From positions 1 to 64,000 of the forward strand of contig QVRM01002032.1 of the NCBI GenBank assembly GCA_003439945.1: DNA of 64,000 nt, written 5' to 3'. The notes under the pieces were generated by a model that made no database searches, was not told the origin of the DNA, and was given only the letters and a program-made list of their open reading frames with translations. Within the stretch, counting starts at the first letter, position 1. The number at the start of each line of letters is the position of its first letter. The position numbers were made by a program, and so were the translations under genes. This stretch comes from Dermanyssus gallinae. Lineage: Eukaryota; Arthropoda; Arachnida; Mesostigmata; Dermanyssidae. Shown here in pieces: positions 54,490 to 64,000 of the stretch.

Positions 54490-54682
54490 TTGTTGTTGTT
54501 GTTGTTGTTGTTGCTGCTGCTGCTGTTGCTGTTCCTGTTGTTGCTGTTGTTGTTGATGTTGCTGTTGCTGTTGTTGTTGCTGTTGTTGTTGCTGTTGTTG
54601 TTGCTGTTGTTGTTGTTGTTGTTGTTGTTGTTGATGTTGCTGTTGTTGCTGTTGTTGCTGTTGTTGCTGTTGCTGCTGCTGG
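54490..54682. repeat. (GTT)n/(GCT)n trinucleotide tract
   Basis: Nearly 200 bases of TTG units with CTG changes. It gives the poly-Leu (plus) and poly-Thr/Ala (minus) shadow frames. Confidence 0.93.
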
Positions 54683-54756
54683 ATCTGCTTGAAACATGCT
54701 CCGCACTAGACTCTCAGTTTTGCCAGCTCTACGTGTTAACCTATCTAATGGATAGA

Positions 54757-54758
<2 letters not shown>

Positions 54759-54793
<35 letters not shown>
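54759..54793. repeat. (CT)n microsatellite
   Basis: Pure CT run of about 34 bases. Confidence 0.95.
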
Positions 54794-54795
<2 letters not shown>

Positions 54796-54962
54796 AATCG
54801 CATGAAACATTCCAAGCGACGCGCCCCTTCGCCAGTCAATACACAGACAGACAGGCTAAAAAACGAAACCAAGCTGCTACAACCCTACGAGTTGAGCTAG
54901 ACTGACAACCGGTAATACCCGCTAGTATAAGCTACAGCAAGAGTTTTAGTAGCCAGCCACAA

Positions 54963-55003
54963 TGCTACTACTTCTACTACTACTACTACTACTACTACCA
55001 CTG
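54963..55003. repeat. (CTA)n microsatellite
   Basis: About thirteen CTA/CTT units. Confidence 0.92.
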
Positions 55004-55334
55004 TTACTCGCTCATAGTGCTAAGGAATACTTGTGATAGCTTTAAATGGAGGGAATAGCGCTTGCAGAACTCGCCGCAGCAGCAGAAATTATAAAGTAGA
55101 AGTAACGGAAGTTTGGGGATATTGTATTCAGTGACTTTTGTCTGCTCACTCGTTTGCTATGATGAAACGAGGTTTATCGACAAACGATGACTCGCCGCGG
55201 GCGGCTATCGGTGACGCTCGACTGAATGACTGGCTGGGGTGGTCGGTTGGTTGGTTTAGTTTTCACTTTTTCGCCCTTCACAGCGGGCGCCGCTAGAGGG
55301 CGCGCTGTTGGCGGGATGTTGGGGGTGTTGTAGG

Positions 55335-55517
55335 TGATTGTTGTTGTAGGTGATTGTTGTTGTTGTTGTTGTTGTGCTTGTTGCCATCGGTGTCGGCCTT
55401 CTTTTATCTGTTGTTAAGCTACAACTGCCACAAAATCCAAGTTGAAGTAGCAGTGGTAAATGAAGTTGTTGTTGTTGGTGTTGTTGTTGGTGTTGTTGTT
55501 GTTGTTGTTGGTGTTGG

Positions 55518-55548
<31 letters not shown>

Positions 55549-55615
55549 GCTGTTTTTGTTGTTGTTGTTGTTGCCGTTGTTGTTGGTGTTGTTGCTGCTG
55601 CTGCTATCGTTGTTT
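55335..55615. repeat. (GTT)n/(GGT)n trinucleotide tracts
   Basis: GTT at 55350-55382 and 55464-55615, with GGT and GCC interruptions. TGTAGGTGATTGTTGT is duplicated near 55328-55360. Confidence 0.92.
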
Positions 55616-55829
55616 TAGTAGTAGCGGTAGTCATAGTTGTTCTTGTCGTGGCATCAGTGATAATCAACTCGGCTGGATCACTATCACGACTAATTGCTAC
55701 ACTGCTACTGTTCTGTTAGCTTAAACAAATGGCATTGCGACCCATGCGGACGACGAAGACGTCGAGGGGTGCTGCTACAGCGGCAACAGGTTGGCCGACG
55801 CTGGATGATGAAGGCGATGACGGTCTTAA

Positions 55830-56290
55830 CGATGATCATGAAGCCCATGAAGCCCATGATGATGATGATGATGGTGATAATTAAGTCCATGATGATGGTG
55901 CTCATGAAGCCTCTGATGATAGTGATCATCAAACCTATGATCATGATGATTATGATGATGATGAAGTCCATGATAATGGTGATGACGAGGTCTATGATGA
56001 TGGTGATCAGAAAGTCCATGACCACGGTGATCATGAAGCATGAATGGCCATGATAAGCATGAAGCCCATGGTTAGGATGATCATGGAGTCCATAATGCTG
56101 GTGATCATTAAATTCATGATCATGGTGATCATGAAGCCCATGATCATGATGATCATGGAGTCCATTATGATGGTGACCATGAAGCCCATTATGATGGTGA
56201 TCATGAAGCCCATAATTATGATGATCATGAAATACACGATAATGGTGATCATAAAGTGTATGATGATGGCGATTATGTGATAATAATGGT
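55830..56290. repeat. 24-bp minisatellite built from GATGATCATGAAGCCCATGA-like units
   Basis: At 56100-56290 the 24-bp period is clear: each unit has GGTGATCATGAAGCCCATWA or GATGATCATGGAGTCCATWA plus four bases, alternating. The left part (55830-56040) is looser, with ATG/GAT runs. Because 24 is divisible by three, both strands stay open (repeats of MVIMKPIM on plus, IIMGFMIT on minus). The unit contains the palindrome TGATCA and is rich in ATGAT. Confidence 0.92.
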
Positions 56291-56299
56291 GATCGTGTA

Positions 56300-57800
56300 G
56301 ATCATGTTGGTAGTTCCTAGTATGGCGATGATAAACTGTGATGAATCAACACCGATGGTGGCGCTGCGGTTGTCAAGGGCAAAAACAGCCTTTAACGGGC
56401 AGGACGAAAAGGGATTGCCGTCAATATTATTGCTCCGAATGTTGTAGTTGTTAATATTGTTGACTTTGTTGTTATTGTTGTTGTCGTCGTCTTTCTGGGG
56501 GCATCTTAGTCTGGAGAAATCTAAAGTCAGTAGCAAAGACTTAACCCGTGCAAGCATCATTTTTACGTTATTCGTCGGCACATCTACTTAGGCATTCGTC
56601 TTATCTCGAGTCAACATCATGAAGACAACATACTTCGTCTGATGCCTCGGGGCTGAGGGCTCGTTCTGTAATTTCGTTCAATTCTGTATGCCGTGAAAAT
56701 CTACCAAAGCCTCTCAGATACCTAAGTGGGTGCGCAAGCTTTCTGTAGCTTGGTCCCCCAAGAGAAGCTTTCGCTTGACAGGGTTACTAAGCTTATAGCG
56801 GTAGCCAAATTGCCTAGCTGTAGTGATCGATAGTACAACCTTAATTCTTTTCTCTTGAAGATGTCTCTTAAAGAAACCGCTAAAAACCGCTTTTTGACGA
56901 CTTGACGATAACTTATCAATTAAATTAATTGTTGATTCCGTGCCTATATACCCGTCTAATTTCGTGTGTTTTGTGGAGCATTCGAGTGTGTTTTGTGGAG
57001 CAACTGAGATACTCGTGAGTACACATGTCCTCACTGTTTACGCTGGAGTTAATTATCTACAAAATATGAGCAGGTGGCATAAAGTAGGAAAATCCTGATT
57101 TGTGTTCCATCTTCAGAGCAGAGGGCTCCGTACCAGCGGCGACTTGTGACAAAATTACAGAACACTTCTGGGCAATCTTATTATATGTCTTGCCGTCACC
57201 ATGTCCATTACCGACCTCGTATGTGAGGGAGGTATTTTTAAGTGAGACCTCACGAGCCTGCGTTTCCGCATATGCGGAAGATGTTGCTGTTGCGGAAGAC
57301 ATTACACCATACTCGCATTGCAACACCTGCTGTCATATATTGCCTAATGATTTCCGGGTAAAAAGCTTGATAGCAGTACAAGAACGACCAAGAGTATAAT
57401 GTTTAGGCGAGCCGGCCGCCGAAGAAATTTTAATTTAACAAATTCTAATGTCCTATTACTCAACAGAAAATACCAGAGCTTTGTCCACCGAGTTTAACCT
57501 AATTATGCCTGCGTATTTAATTCATCTCAGCCATTATCGGTGTACATACGAGCATTTAAGTATTAATTTGTAGTATTATTGTGTCGGGGTATCGCAGTAC
57601 GACATCCTCTGTGGAGATACAGGACCGCAGCTGACTCATTCGCTAAAACACCTGCCTATTCTAGCCTTTGATCTACTTTTAAGCTCATTTTTTGTTTTGT
57701 GCTCCTTTCGAGTCAAAGACATATCGCCGGGACAAACGTGGGATCGTAAAATGGGCATGTAACGCTAGGCCGCATTGAAGGTAGACGCAAGCCAGATTGT
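56300..57800. other. No recognised gene; two unassigned minus-strand frames
   Basis: Minus frames at 56714-57034 (containing KRKLLLGDQATESLRTHLG) and 57057-57326 (containing SVILSQVAAGTEPSALKMEH) are free of simple repeats and read like protein, but I recognise no family. They could be exon remnants. A GTT run lies near 56440-56490. Confidence 0.4.
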
Positions 57801-57808
57801 AACTGTTG

Positions 57809-57990
57809 TCGAGCCCGGTGGCGTGGTGGCATGCGTCTGCGCCTCTCGGCGGTGGAGGAGACACATAGATACCCGGGTTCGAGCCCCACCGTTGCACATT
57901 TTCATTTATGGGGGTAGTCCCCCTATGAAGCAATGCGAAAAACAGACCCATTGACGTTAAGCCTTGGCTGAGAGTCAGCCCCGAACGAAT
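57809..57990 (+). mobile_element. tRNA-derived SINE, family A
   Basis: GAGCCCGGTGGCGTGGTGGC, GGAGGAGACACATAG, an intact B box GGTTCGAGCCCC (57877-57888), GTTGCACATTTTCATTTATG, GAAGCAATGCGAAAAACAG, and tail CTTGGCTGAGAGTCAGCCCC. It has the best B box of the family in this window. Confidence 0.93.
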
Positions 57991-57994
57991 TTGT

Positions 57995-58625
57995 TTCGTC
58001 ATCGCCTAGTCTTCGGTGGCCAACCGGCCGTTGTAGTAACGCCGGACATACACCAAATCAAAGAAAGCCAGAACTGTATCTCTTTATGCAGATCAATGCG
58101 AAGCTATCGCTGTCGGCACACCTCGTGAGGAAAGTAGAACTCCAGTATACACGATCCGAAAGATGCGTTCTGCCGCCAAGCAGCTAGCTGGACGAGGGCA
58201 TTACGGGCTCACTGAGGATCTCAGTGAGTGGATAAAAAAAAACATCTTAATAACTCAAGCTCTAAATAACAAACAATGTTTTCTGGAAAACATGAGATCA
58301 TGTCCCAAGGCGATGCACCCACAGGTGACGCTGTGCCTTTGGGAGCATAGCGCACAAAGCTCACCGATGCGGGGTCCCACACCCGGGTGAGTTAATTGCA
58401 TATCATGCCGCTACTGAAGAAGTAATGGGTGAAGAAGTGAAGAATGGCTTCACTAGAATGCTATAGAAATCCTGCACTTAAGCTTCCTCCTATCCTTGTT
58501 CATAGATCTGTGAACGCGGAGTGGGCAGCGGATCACAGTGAAATGGAAAAAGCCGTAAATGCACAGATTTCTAGGACAATGACCGTTTTCGTGTCAATGA
58601 CTATGGAGACACAGAAACTAGATAG
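57995..58625. other. Unassigned stretch, possible eroded coding sequence
   Basis: A plus frame at 58163-58390 reads MRSAAKQLAGRGHYGLTEDL then SEWIKKN, and another at 58444-58632 reads MASLECYRNPALKLPPILVH. Both are repeat-free, but no known domain could be assigned. Confidence 0.35.
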
Positions 58626-58631
58626 GCGGTA

Positions 58632-58673
58632 AGACGGCACCGTTTAAAGTGGGCACTTTAAACCGTGCCGTCT
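58632..58673. repeat. Near-perfect 42-bp hairpin
   Basis: AGACGGCACCGTTTAAAGTG (58632-58651) and CACTTTAAACCGTGCCGTCT (58654-58673) are reverse complements with one mismatch, separated by two bases (GG). The arms are GC-containing and not simple repeat, so a chance match is unlikely. Confidence 0.92.
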
Positions 58674-58679
58674 CACCGC

Positions 58680-59790
58680 TTCACTTAAGGCTGGTACAGA
58701 AATAGTGTCAGACGCAACCAGTGCGAAAAAAAGGCATTTAAGGCATTCTTGTCTCTCGTTGTGTGTTGAGGCAATGCGTCATCCACAATTGGCAATACGC
58801 CGCAAAAAGATTAACTAGAAAAAAAATGCTACTAAAGCCCATACAGCATGTAATTGAAATCTAACAACACAGTAAACTTGGAGCATTGAAAATACATTGC
58901 AGCTGCTGACAAGCTTAAGAATAATAATGATCGCCAGTGTCACTATAACAACACTTACTACGGAGACTCGTATTGCTCCAAATTTGCCTCGGAGCAGCTG
59001 CCTTTTTTGACCAAGTCTCACAGGCCAGCACCCCTGTGTGAAGACGGATTGACGCGCGCTCACCGTCTTCGGCAGCGTCACTGGCATCGCCACCCAGCGA
59101 CAAATCAGATCAACACCAACCACGTCGAGACCAATAACAGAAGATACAAAGCCCACAAGATTTGCACACAGCTAATAATGAATGCAGGGTCGTGACCCTC
59201 CGTCTAGGGTGTCGTCGATAAGCGGGTATTGTGCTTCATCGACTGAAACTGTCTCTTATCACGACGACTTCACCGGCATCACCCACCGACGGTGACGCCA
59301 ATTGCTGCCGTGTGTCTTAATGCCTCCAACAGCCCCAGCCACAGCCTCCCCCCCCCCCCCCCCCCGCTCCCTCCACAAACCCCAAACTGCACTACGAATC
59401 AAGTCGCCAAATCAGAACGAGTGCTCTACGTTTTTGCGCTACGCTCCGCTAGCATACAGGTACAAGTGTGATGTACACTCAACGACGATCGCAAGCGAAA
59501 TGATCATGGGTGAGCTGAGATACCGTGTACAATCATACAAATGTATATGCATATCTCATGCTCGCGTCTGTCATCGCTCAGCAACTTGGCTCTTGTTGTC
59601 GCCAGTGATGTGGCACGCGCGTCTAAACAAGTGTGTAAGGGACATTACGAACGCTACGTGATTAAGTAGGTCGTTAAGTTGCAATTAATGGATTCGTAGG
59701 TGAGCGACCGAAGTCCGCACTCACTATCAGCACCTTTCATCATCTCGACCTTGGCTTCACGTACTACTCACGTAAAGAATTCAATCCTTT
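58680..59790. other. No recognised gene; includes a C homopolymer at 59348-59365
   Basis: Open frames at 58815-59156 (minus) and 59302-59661 (plus) have no domain. The C-run of about 18 bases may be a length-unstable site. Confidence 0.5.
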
Positions 59791-59792
59791 AC

Positions 59793-59820
59793 CATATATA
59801 TATATATATATATATATATA
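59793..59820. repeat. (TA)n microsatellite next to SINE-B
   Basis: TA run ending directly at the start of the SINE. Confidence 0.95.
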
Positions 59821-60035
59821 AGGCGTGGTCTAGAGAACTGATCAATAATGCGCTAATCATGGCTGTCATCTAGCGAGGTGTCTCCGGTTCGACCCCCATG
59901 TTGTTAAAATTTTCCTTGAGCAATGCTTATTGAAAATAGGCGGTAAACCATACCATGTTGTTGCCACAAGGACTTTTCGCAAAACCCTAAATGTCTCAAC
60001 AGGTCCGCTTATGCTGCCGCTGTAAGCGCCCATGA
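59821..60035 (+). mobile_element. tRNA-derived SINE, family B
   Basis: AGGCGTGGTCTAGAGAACTG, GCGCTAATCATGGCTGTCAT, B box GGTTCGACCCC (59885-59896), then TGAGCAATGCTTATTGAAAA, GTAAACCATACC, GCCACAAGG and AAAACCCTAAATGTCTCAAC. It lies flush against the (TA)n tract on its left. Confidence 0.88.
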
Positions 60036-60039
60036 TATT

Positions 60040-60070
60040 CAAATTTGTATTTAGGTGTACATGTCAAACG

Positions 60071-60132
<62 letters not shown>

Positions 60133-60780
60133 CAAATAGGCATTTCTTCCACTACGCTTTCCAGTTACTTTACATTACCGGCACGATACTAGAAATCTTC
60201 TGTAGCAGAAAGAAGCCTGTGCATATCTGTGCACTGAACTTAAGCCGGCAATGTGGATATCTATCTTGGAATTTTGACGTTGTTGTCGAGATCACATCTA
60301 CTGTGACTGTGGGCAATCAGTATAACAAATGCATTTGGCATCTAGAGATCCGTCTTATTCCAGCCGCTATGTTCTGAGCCGCTTCTGTCGACTCAATGGT
60401 CACGAAGTCACGAATTAGCATGTTAAGAAATGTCTACGGTAGTCTAGTGCATTCCCTATCAATATGTTATACGAGCATGTCTTTACAACGTTTACACAGA
60501 CGTATTAATGACTATTTATTTATGTAAATCATAAATTTTCTTTCTCAGTAATTTTAAAATAAAACAACAATTGAGTATCTAAAATGTCATTTCAATAGCT
60601 GTTGCCAATAAGTCTATGCGCTATTATATATATATATATATATATATATAGCTTCTTTGTATTTTTTTTATAATGATTGTGTATGATGCTATATGTCATT
60701 TACGCGCTAAGGGACCTTTATTATTTATCATTCATTTATTAATCACCTTTGTTAGGTATATAGTCAAATATTATACATAA
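60040..60780. other. No recognised gene; TA tracts at 60074-60128 and 60625-60650
   Basis: AT-rich, non-coding in appearance. Confidence 0.55.
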
Positions 60781-60788
60781 AAACACGG

Positions 60789-61424
60789 TCACTGAGCCAG
60801 CCTGGCCAGTGATTCAACTCGGGGGCACTCCCCCGCATGATATCTCCCACAAGCTCTCCCACACCTGTTACAGATACATTCTTCTGTCGGCTCATGGTAC
60901 CCTTGAGTATTACAGAGAACATGGTGGAAGCCATGCACTGCATAGCGCACTACCACACTTCGGTTGGTGCGATGCAGTCCCTTCCAAGCATTGTTTGTCA
61001 TTGCACCCGTACTAAAGAAGTCGGGGTCCACGTCTGACAATCTCACCTCCCACTGACAGATAAAGTCCCTGTAGGCCTGTGTTTCCGGCAACCGGAACTG
61101 GCGTTGCAGGTCCTCTATGAAAAGCGGGGTACCGGCGAGTAAATAGACCAGACGATTGCGGCATGACGTGTGGAGGCCGAGCACTCGCTTGAGAAAGGCG
61201 GGTTTCACTCGATCAAGCCTCGCGAGCTGGGCCACGCTCAAGTTCTCCCAAATGAGCTGTATGCCGTAGGATGCCGTGGGCGCGATCTTAAGGTTGAAAA
61301 GTTTTAGCGCCGCGTTAAGGGAGAGAAGCGTGGGTTTCTCAATTCCGACGCCTGCTACGAGGGCTTTTCTGACCCTCTCGGCGATGTGCTCCGTAAACGA
61401 CGTACCGGAGGTCGGGAGAGAGAG
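60789..61424 (-). pseudogene. Non-LTR retrotransposon C-terminus, intact frame, CCHC family
   Basis: The best preserved CCHC-family copy: about 210 codons on the minus strand without a stop. It enters the element at TSGTSFTEHIAERVRKALVA and reads LSLNAALKLFNLKIAPTASY, GIQLIWENLSVAQLARLDRV, KPAFLKRVLGLHTSCRNRLV, YLLAGTPLFIEDLQRQFRLP, WEVRLSDVDPDFFSTGAMTN, SVVVRYAVHGFHHVLCNTQG, and the knuckle ECICNRCGRACGRYHAGEC (60827-60885), then a TGA at 60789-60791. An internal ATG at 61241 is not a natural start. The RT core and everything before it are missing (5' truncation near 61424 at a GA-rich edge). In the family this part would follow the RT and may bind template RNA or target DNA. The open frame points to recent insertion. 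Confidence 0.87.
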
Positions 61425-61429
61425 ATTTT

Positions 61430-61850
61430 ATTATTTATATAAATACATATTGATTAATATTTTTTATAACCATGTGTGTACACGTTATAAAGCCATATCC
61501 TTATAACGTATTGCGACGCATTGCACAAAACAACGCTTTAGGTTTATGAAATTGTGCTCAACATTTTCTTCCTGGGGAGCCTATGATACTTTAGCCTAAA
61601 CTGTAAGGCCAGATCGAGTTACAGTTCTGACTAGTGCATACATGATCTGACCTCTCTTTTTATATTCAAGCATACTCTAACAATGGCTATTTCTTCATGT
61701 TGTCTCAAGTCACTGCATAATGTCGCCGCATTTCCCCCCTCGATGCGCATGCGTAATGTCTGCAGAAGCTTATTAATGTATATGTGGTGAATGTAAGATT
61801 GTAAGAGAGCCCAATCGTTTGGTTTCAAGCCCTTGTTAAATCGTTTAAAA
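61430..61850. other. No recognised gene
   Basis: AT-rich. A minus frame at 61631-61903 has no domain. Confidence 0.5.
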
Positions 61851-61852
61851 AG

Positions 61853-62045
61853 ATAGCTGTTTGGCAAAGCCACTGTCCCACATTCTGTAGGTAGTGGGTT
61901 CAAGACCGTGACTAGCCACTCTTAAGTTGATTCCCATGGTTTCTAATTTAAAAAAGTAAATGCTGAAATGAACTACATTATATTCGGCCATGATCAGAAA
62001 AAAACTAATGAGAAGTACAGATGTCTCAATAAAGAGATGGTGCAC
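61853..62045 (+). mobile_element. tRNA-derived SINE, family C, diverged
   Basis: TAGCTGTTTGGCAAAGCCAC stands at the A box position, with B box-like GTGGGTTCAAGACC near 61886-61900, then CCACTCTTAAGTTGATTCCC, GTAAATGCTGAAATGAACTA and CGGCCATGATCAG, and an A-rich tail. Block order is the same as at 44341. Confidence 0.78.
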
Positions 62046-62049
62046 AACA

Positions 62050-62820
62050 AACTATCCCCTTAATATTTACTAAACCGTAGAGAGTGGCTTGGTCGGTAGA
62101 CAAATTGTTTATCGAAAAGTAGCGCTTAGCTTATCTACACACGAATATTAGGCAAATAATATGTATATTACGCATACGTATTACATTGATGTATGTATTA
62201 TTCATACACATCGATGTACATTTATAACATTCCGGATTAATATACGGGGAAACATTAGTTATTGTTGTACGATCGGTAGGAGCTTTCTATGTGCTCTGTT
62301 GGAACCCGGCACAGCTGTCTTTTATTTGCGTACAAAGTGTGTCTACTTTGGAAAGCAAGTGCTAAGTTGTGCATCCAGCTAAGTTATGCAAAACGTTCAC
62401 AAATCAGGTCCGTACTGGGTCCGCCATATTGGCAGTAAGTTCACATTTCTTTGTTTCTATAAAGCCCAGCTATATATAATATTTTTGCGCATTTAGCGGT
62501 TTATGCATGTTTTCTTGCGACTACTTTATACGCAGCTAAAAGCACACAATAAACTTGCGCACAAAATCCAACCCCAGATACTTAAAAATTGTTGAGAACT
62601 TACACAGTCGACAAAGGCTCTGTACGAAGAATAAAGAAAGAGACGGAAACATAGTGTATATATTTTTATTTTGGTAGTTTATAATGTATTGTATGTATAT
62701 ACCAACCCAACATGGCGTCAAATTTGTCTTGCACACCCGTGGTCGGCACACAGTCAAGACGAGGGTGCCCCGCAAGGAATAGCAGCCCCGCCTAGCAGAG
62801 ATAATTAGTTAGCCTTTCAA

Positions 62821-62862
<42 letters not shown>

Positions 62863-63739
62863 CTGACTATCTTGTCAACCGTAAGCTCTCGTCTATGTCA
62901 CTGTTGCCCCGAATTACCGTACTAATCTACATCAAGAGAAGAAGACACAAGCACTTTGCCTTACTAGTTAGCTACCGTCTCTCTGACAGCTCACTGTGCA
63001 GTCTTTTTTGCTGCGATGACGGTTGAAAAGTGGTTGTCGTACGACTGAGATCGTACAGTTGTATCGATCGATATATACAAGCTCAGTGGGAAAATCATAT
63101 TTGTCAATTTAAAGGGGAGGGACTTTCACATTGTCTGAAATATGATTAGTCTTAGCTAGCGCAGAAACTCTATATACAATAATATAAATTTAGGAACTCT
63201 TCTAAATATCACAATAGCTTCTGCTTTTGCTAAGGCCATTTTGTATAATTATGACAATATAATTTTTTTAACGTTTATCTTGATTGCATCGGTTTTTCAA
63301 TTGAATAATGCATTCTCTCACAATTGTGCATTTAATAAGCTTATATCGGACAGCCTACCTCTAATCACACCCTAGTAAAATGCAATCAAATATCATCTCA
63401 CTCCTACACGAAACATTTCCGCTTCCCTGAAAAAACGATTTTTTCCCCGAGCTTGACTATATCTCGAAGTTTTTGACGAGATTATCCGAACACCTATTCT
63501 GACAAACAACGTTGTTATTGCTTCATCACCTTCAAACAAATAAATCATGATATCACTATAATAAGCAAATTGTATCACCATCGACCAAGTATATAATGAT
63601 ATACAATAGTTTAGTATAATAAACAAATCGTATCGATTTTGAGCGATCGGCAACAGCAGCTCCGCCAACACAAGTAGCAGCACACCGTACAAATCAATTC
63701 GATTCGTGAAGCAGGGACGAGCGACGAAGGATACAATCG

Positions 63740-63780
<41 letters not shown>

Positions 63781-64000
63781 GGTTAGCGTTATAGCCTATA
63801 TTGGTTAGCATTTGACGGCGGCGATGGTTCGCAAGCAAATTTCTCTACATGTGGCGGGGCCTTATTTTGACGACTCCTCTCTGCCGTATAGCCTGGGCCT
63901 AGACACACACGATGAGACAGGACACCAGATCAACAACACACCGTAACTACATGATCGACACACAACTGTCTTTCGTTTTGTTCTTCTTGGTTTTCTTCTG
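62050..64000. other. No recognised gene; TA tracts at 62823-62860 and 63741-63777
   Basis: AT-rich DNA. Open frames (63393-63692 minus, 62536-62775 minus) are hydrophobic or AT-driven and show no known domain. No RNA gene was recognised. Confidence 0.5.

Noticed and set aside
54448..54900. 150-codon Leu-rich frame
   Set aside because: About 60 of its codons are the (GTT)n tract and the rest includes a (CT)n run; no coding signal remains.
56044..56280. Met/Ile-rich repeat protein on plus, or a repeat protein on minus
   Set aside because: A 24-bp minisatellite keeps all frames of suitable phase open; both strands are equally open.
59348..59365. Telomere-like or structured G-rich element
   Set aside because: It is a plain C homopolymer without repeated spacing.

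Overview
The window looks like a stretch of repeat-rich animal nuclear DNA, most likely from an invertebrate. It has long (TA)n tracts, trinucleotide blocks, several tRNA-headed SINE families, mariner and Tc1 transposase relics, and many 5'-truncated non-LTR retrotransposon pieces. It shows no closely packed genes, ribosome binding sites or operons. An arthropod would fit, and a mite or other chelicerate is possible, but nothing here fixes the species. I recognised no complete host gene. Host exons may be present, above all in the GC-rich stretches, but I cannot identify any by reading.

Layout. 0-5 kb: a solo copy of a terminal-repeat-like sequence, then a GC-rich, low-complexity stretch ending in 17-, 21- and 22-bp tandem repeats. 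5-11 kb: two C-terminal fragments of a non-LTR family with a putative restriction-like endonuclease (RLE) end, SINEs of families A and B, and an internally deleted mariner with both terminal repeats. 12-22 kb: three fragments of a second non-LTR family that ends in a CCHC knuckle, and a second mariner interrupted by a SINE-A with a 16-bp target-site duplication. 22-23.4 kb: an unrecognised 213-codon reading frame and a 22-bp minisatellite. 25.7-29.4 kb: the densest part, with a gag-like ORF1, a zinc-finger/RT-N-terminus/RLE-C-terminus remnant, and a roughly 980-bp inverted-repeat element carrying another LINE 3' end. 30-32.7 kb: a degenerate R1-like LINE and a SINE-B. 34-36.3 kb: GC-rich, unassigned. 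37-49 kb: a 77-bp mariner-type MITE, microsatellites, SINE-C and SINE-D copies, more LINE tails and a Tc1 relic. 49.5-56.3 kb: a large field of GTT/CAA/CAG/CAT microsatellites and minisatellites. 56.3-64 kb: SINEs, a near-perfect 42-bp hairpin, and the best preserved CCHC-type LINE tail (60.8-61.4 kb).

The coding remnants belong to selfish elements. LINEs supply reverse transcription, and the tRNA-derived SINEs presumably depend on a LINE partner, which cannot be proved from this window. Mariner, Tc1 and the MITE are cut-and-paste relics. Almost every coding remnant has stops, frameshifts or deletions. Family names below (SINE-A to SINE-D, RLE family, CCHC family) are labels used only for this window.
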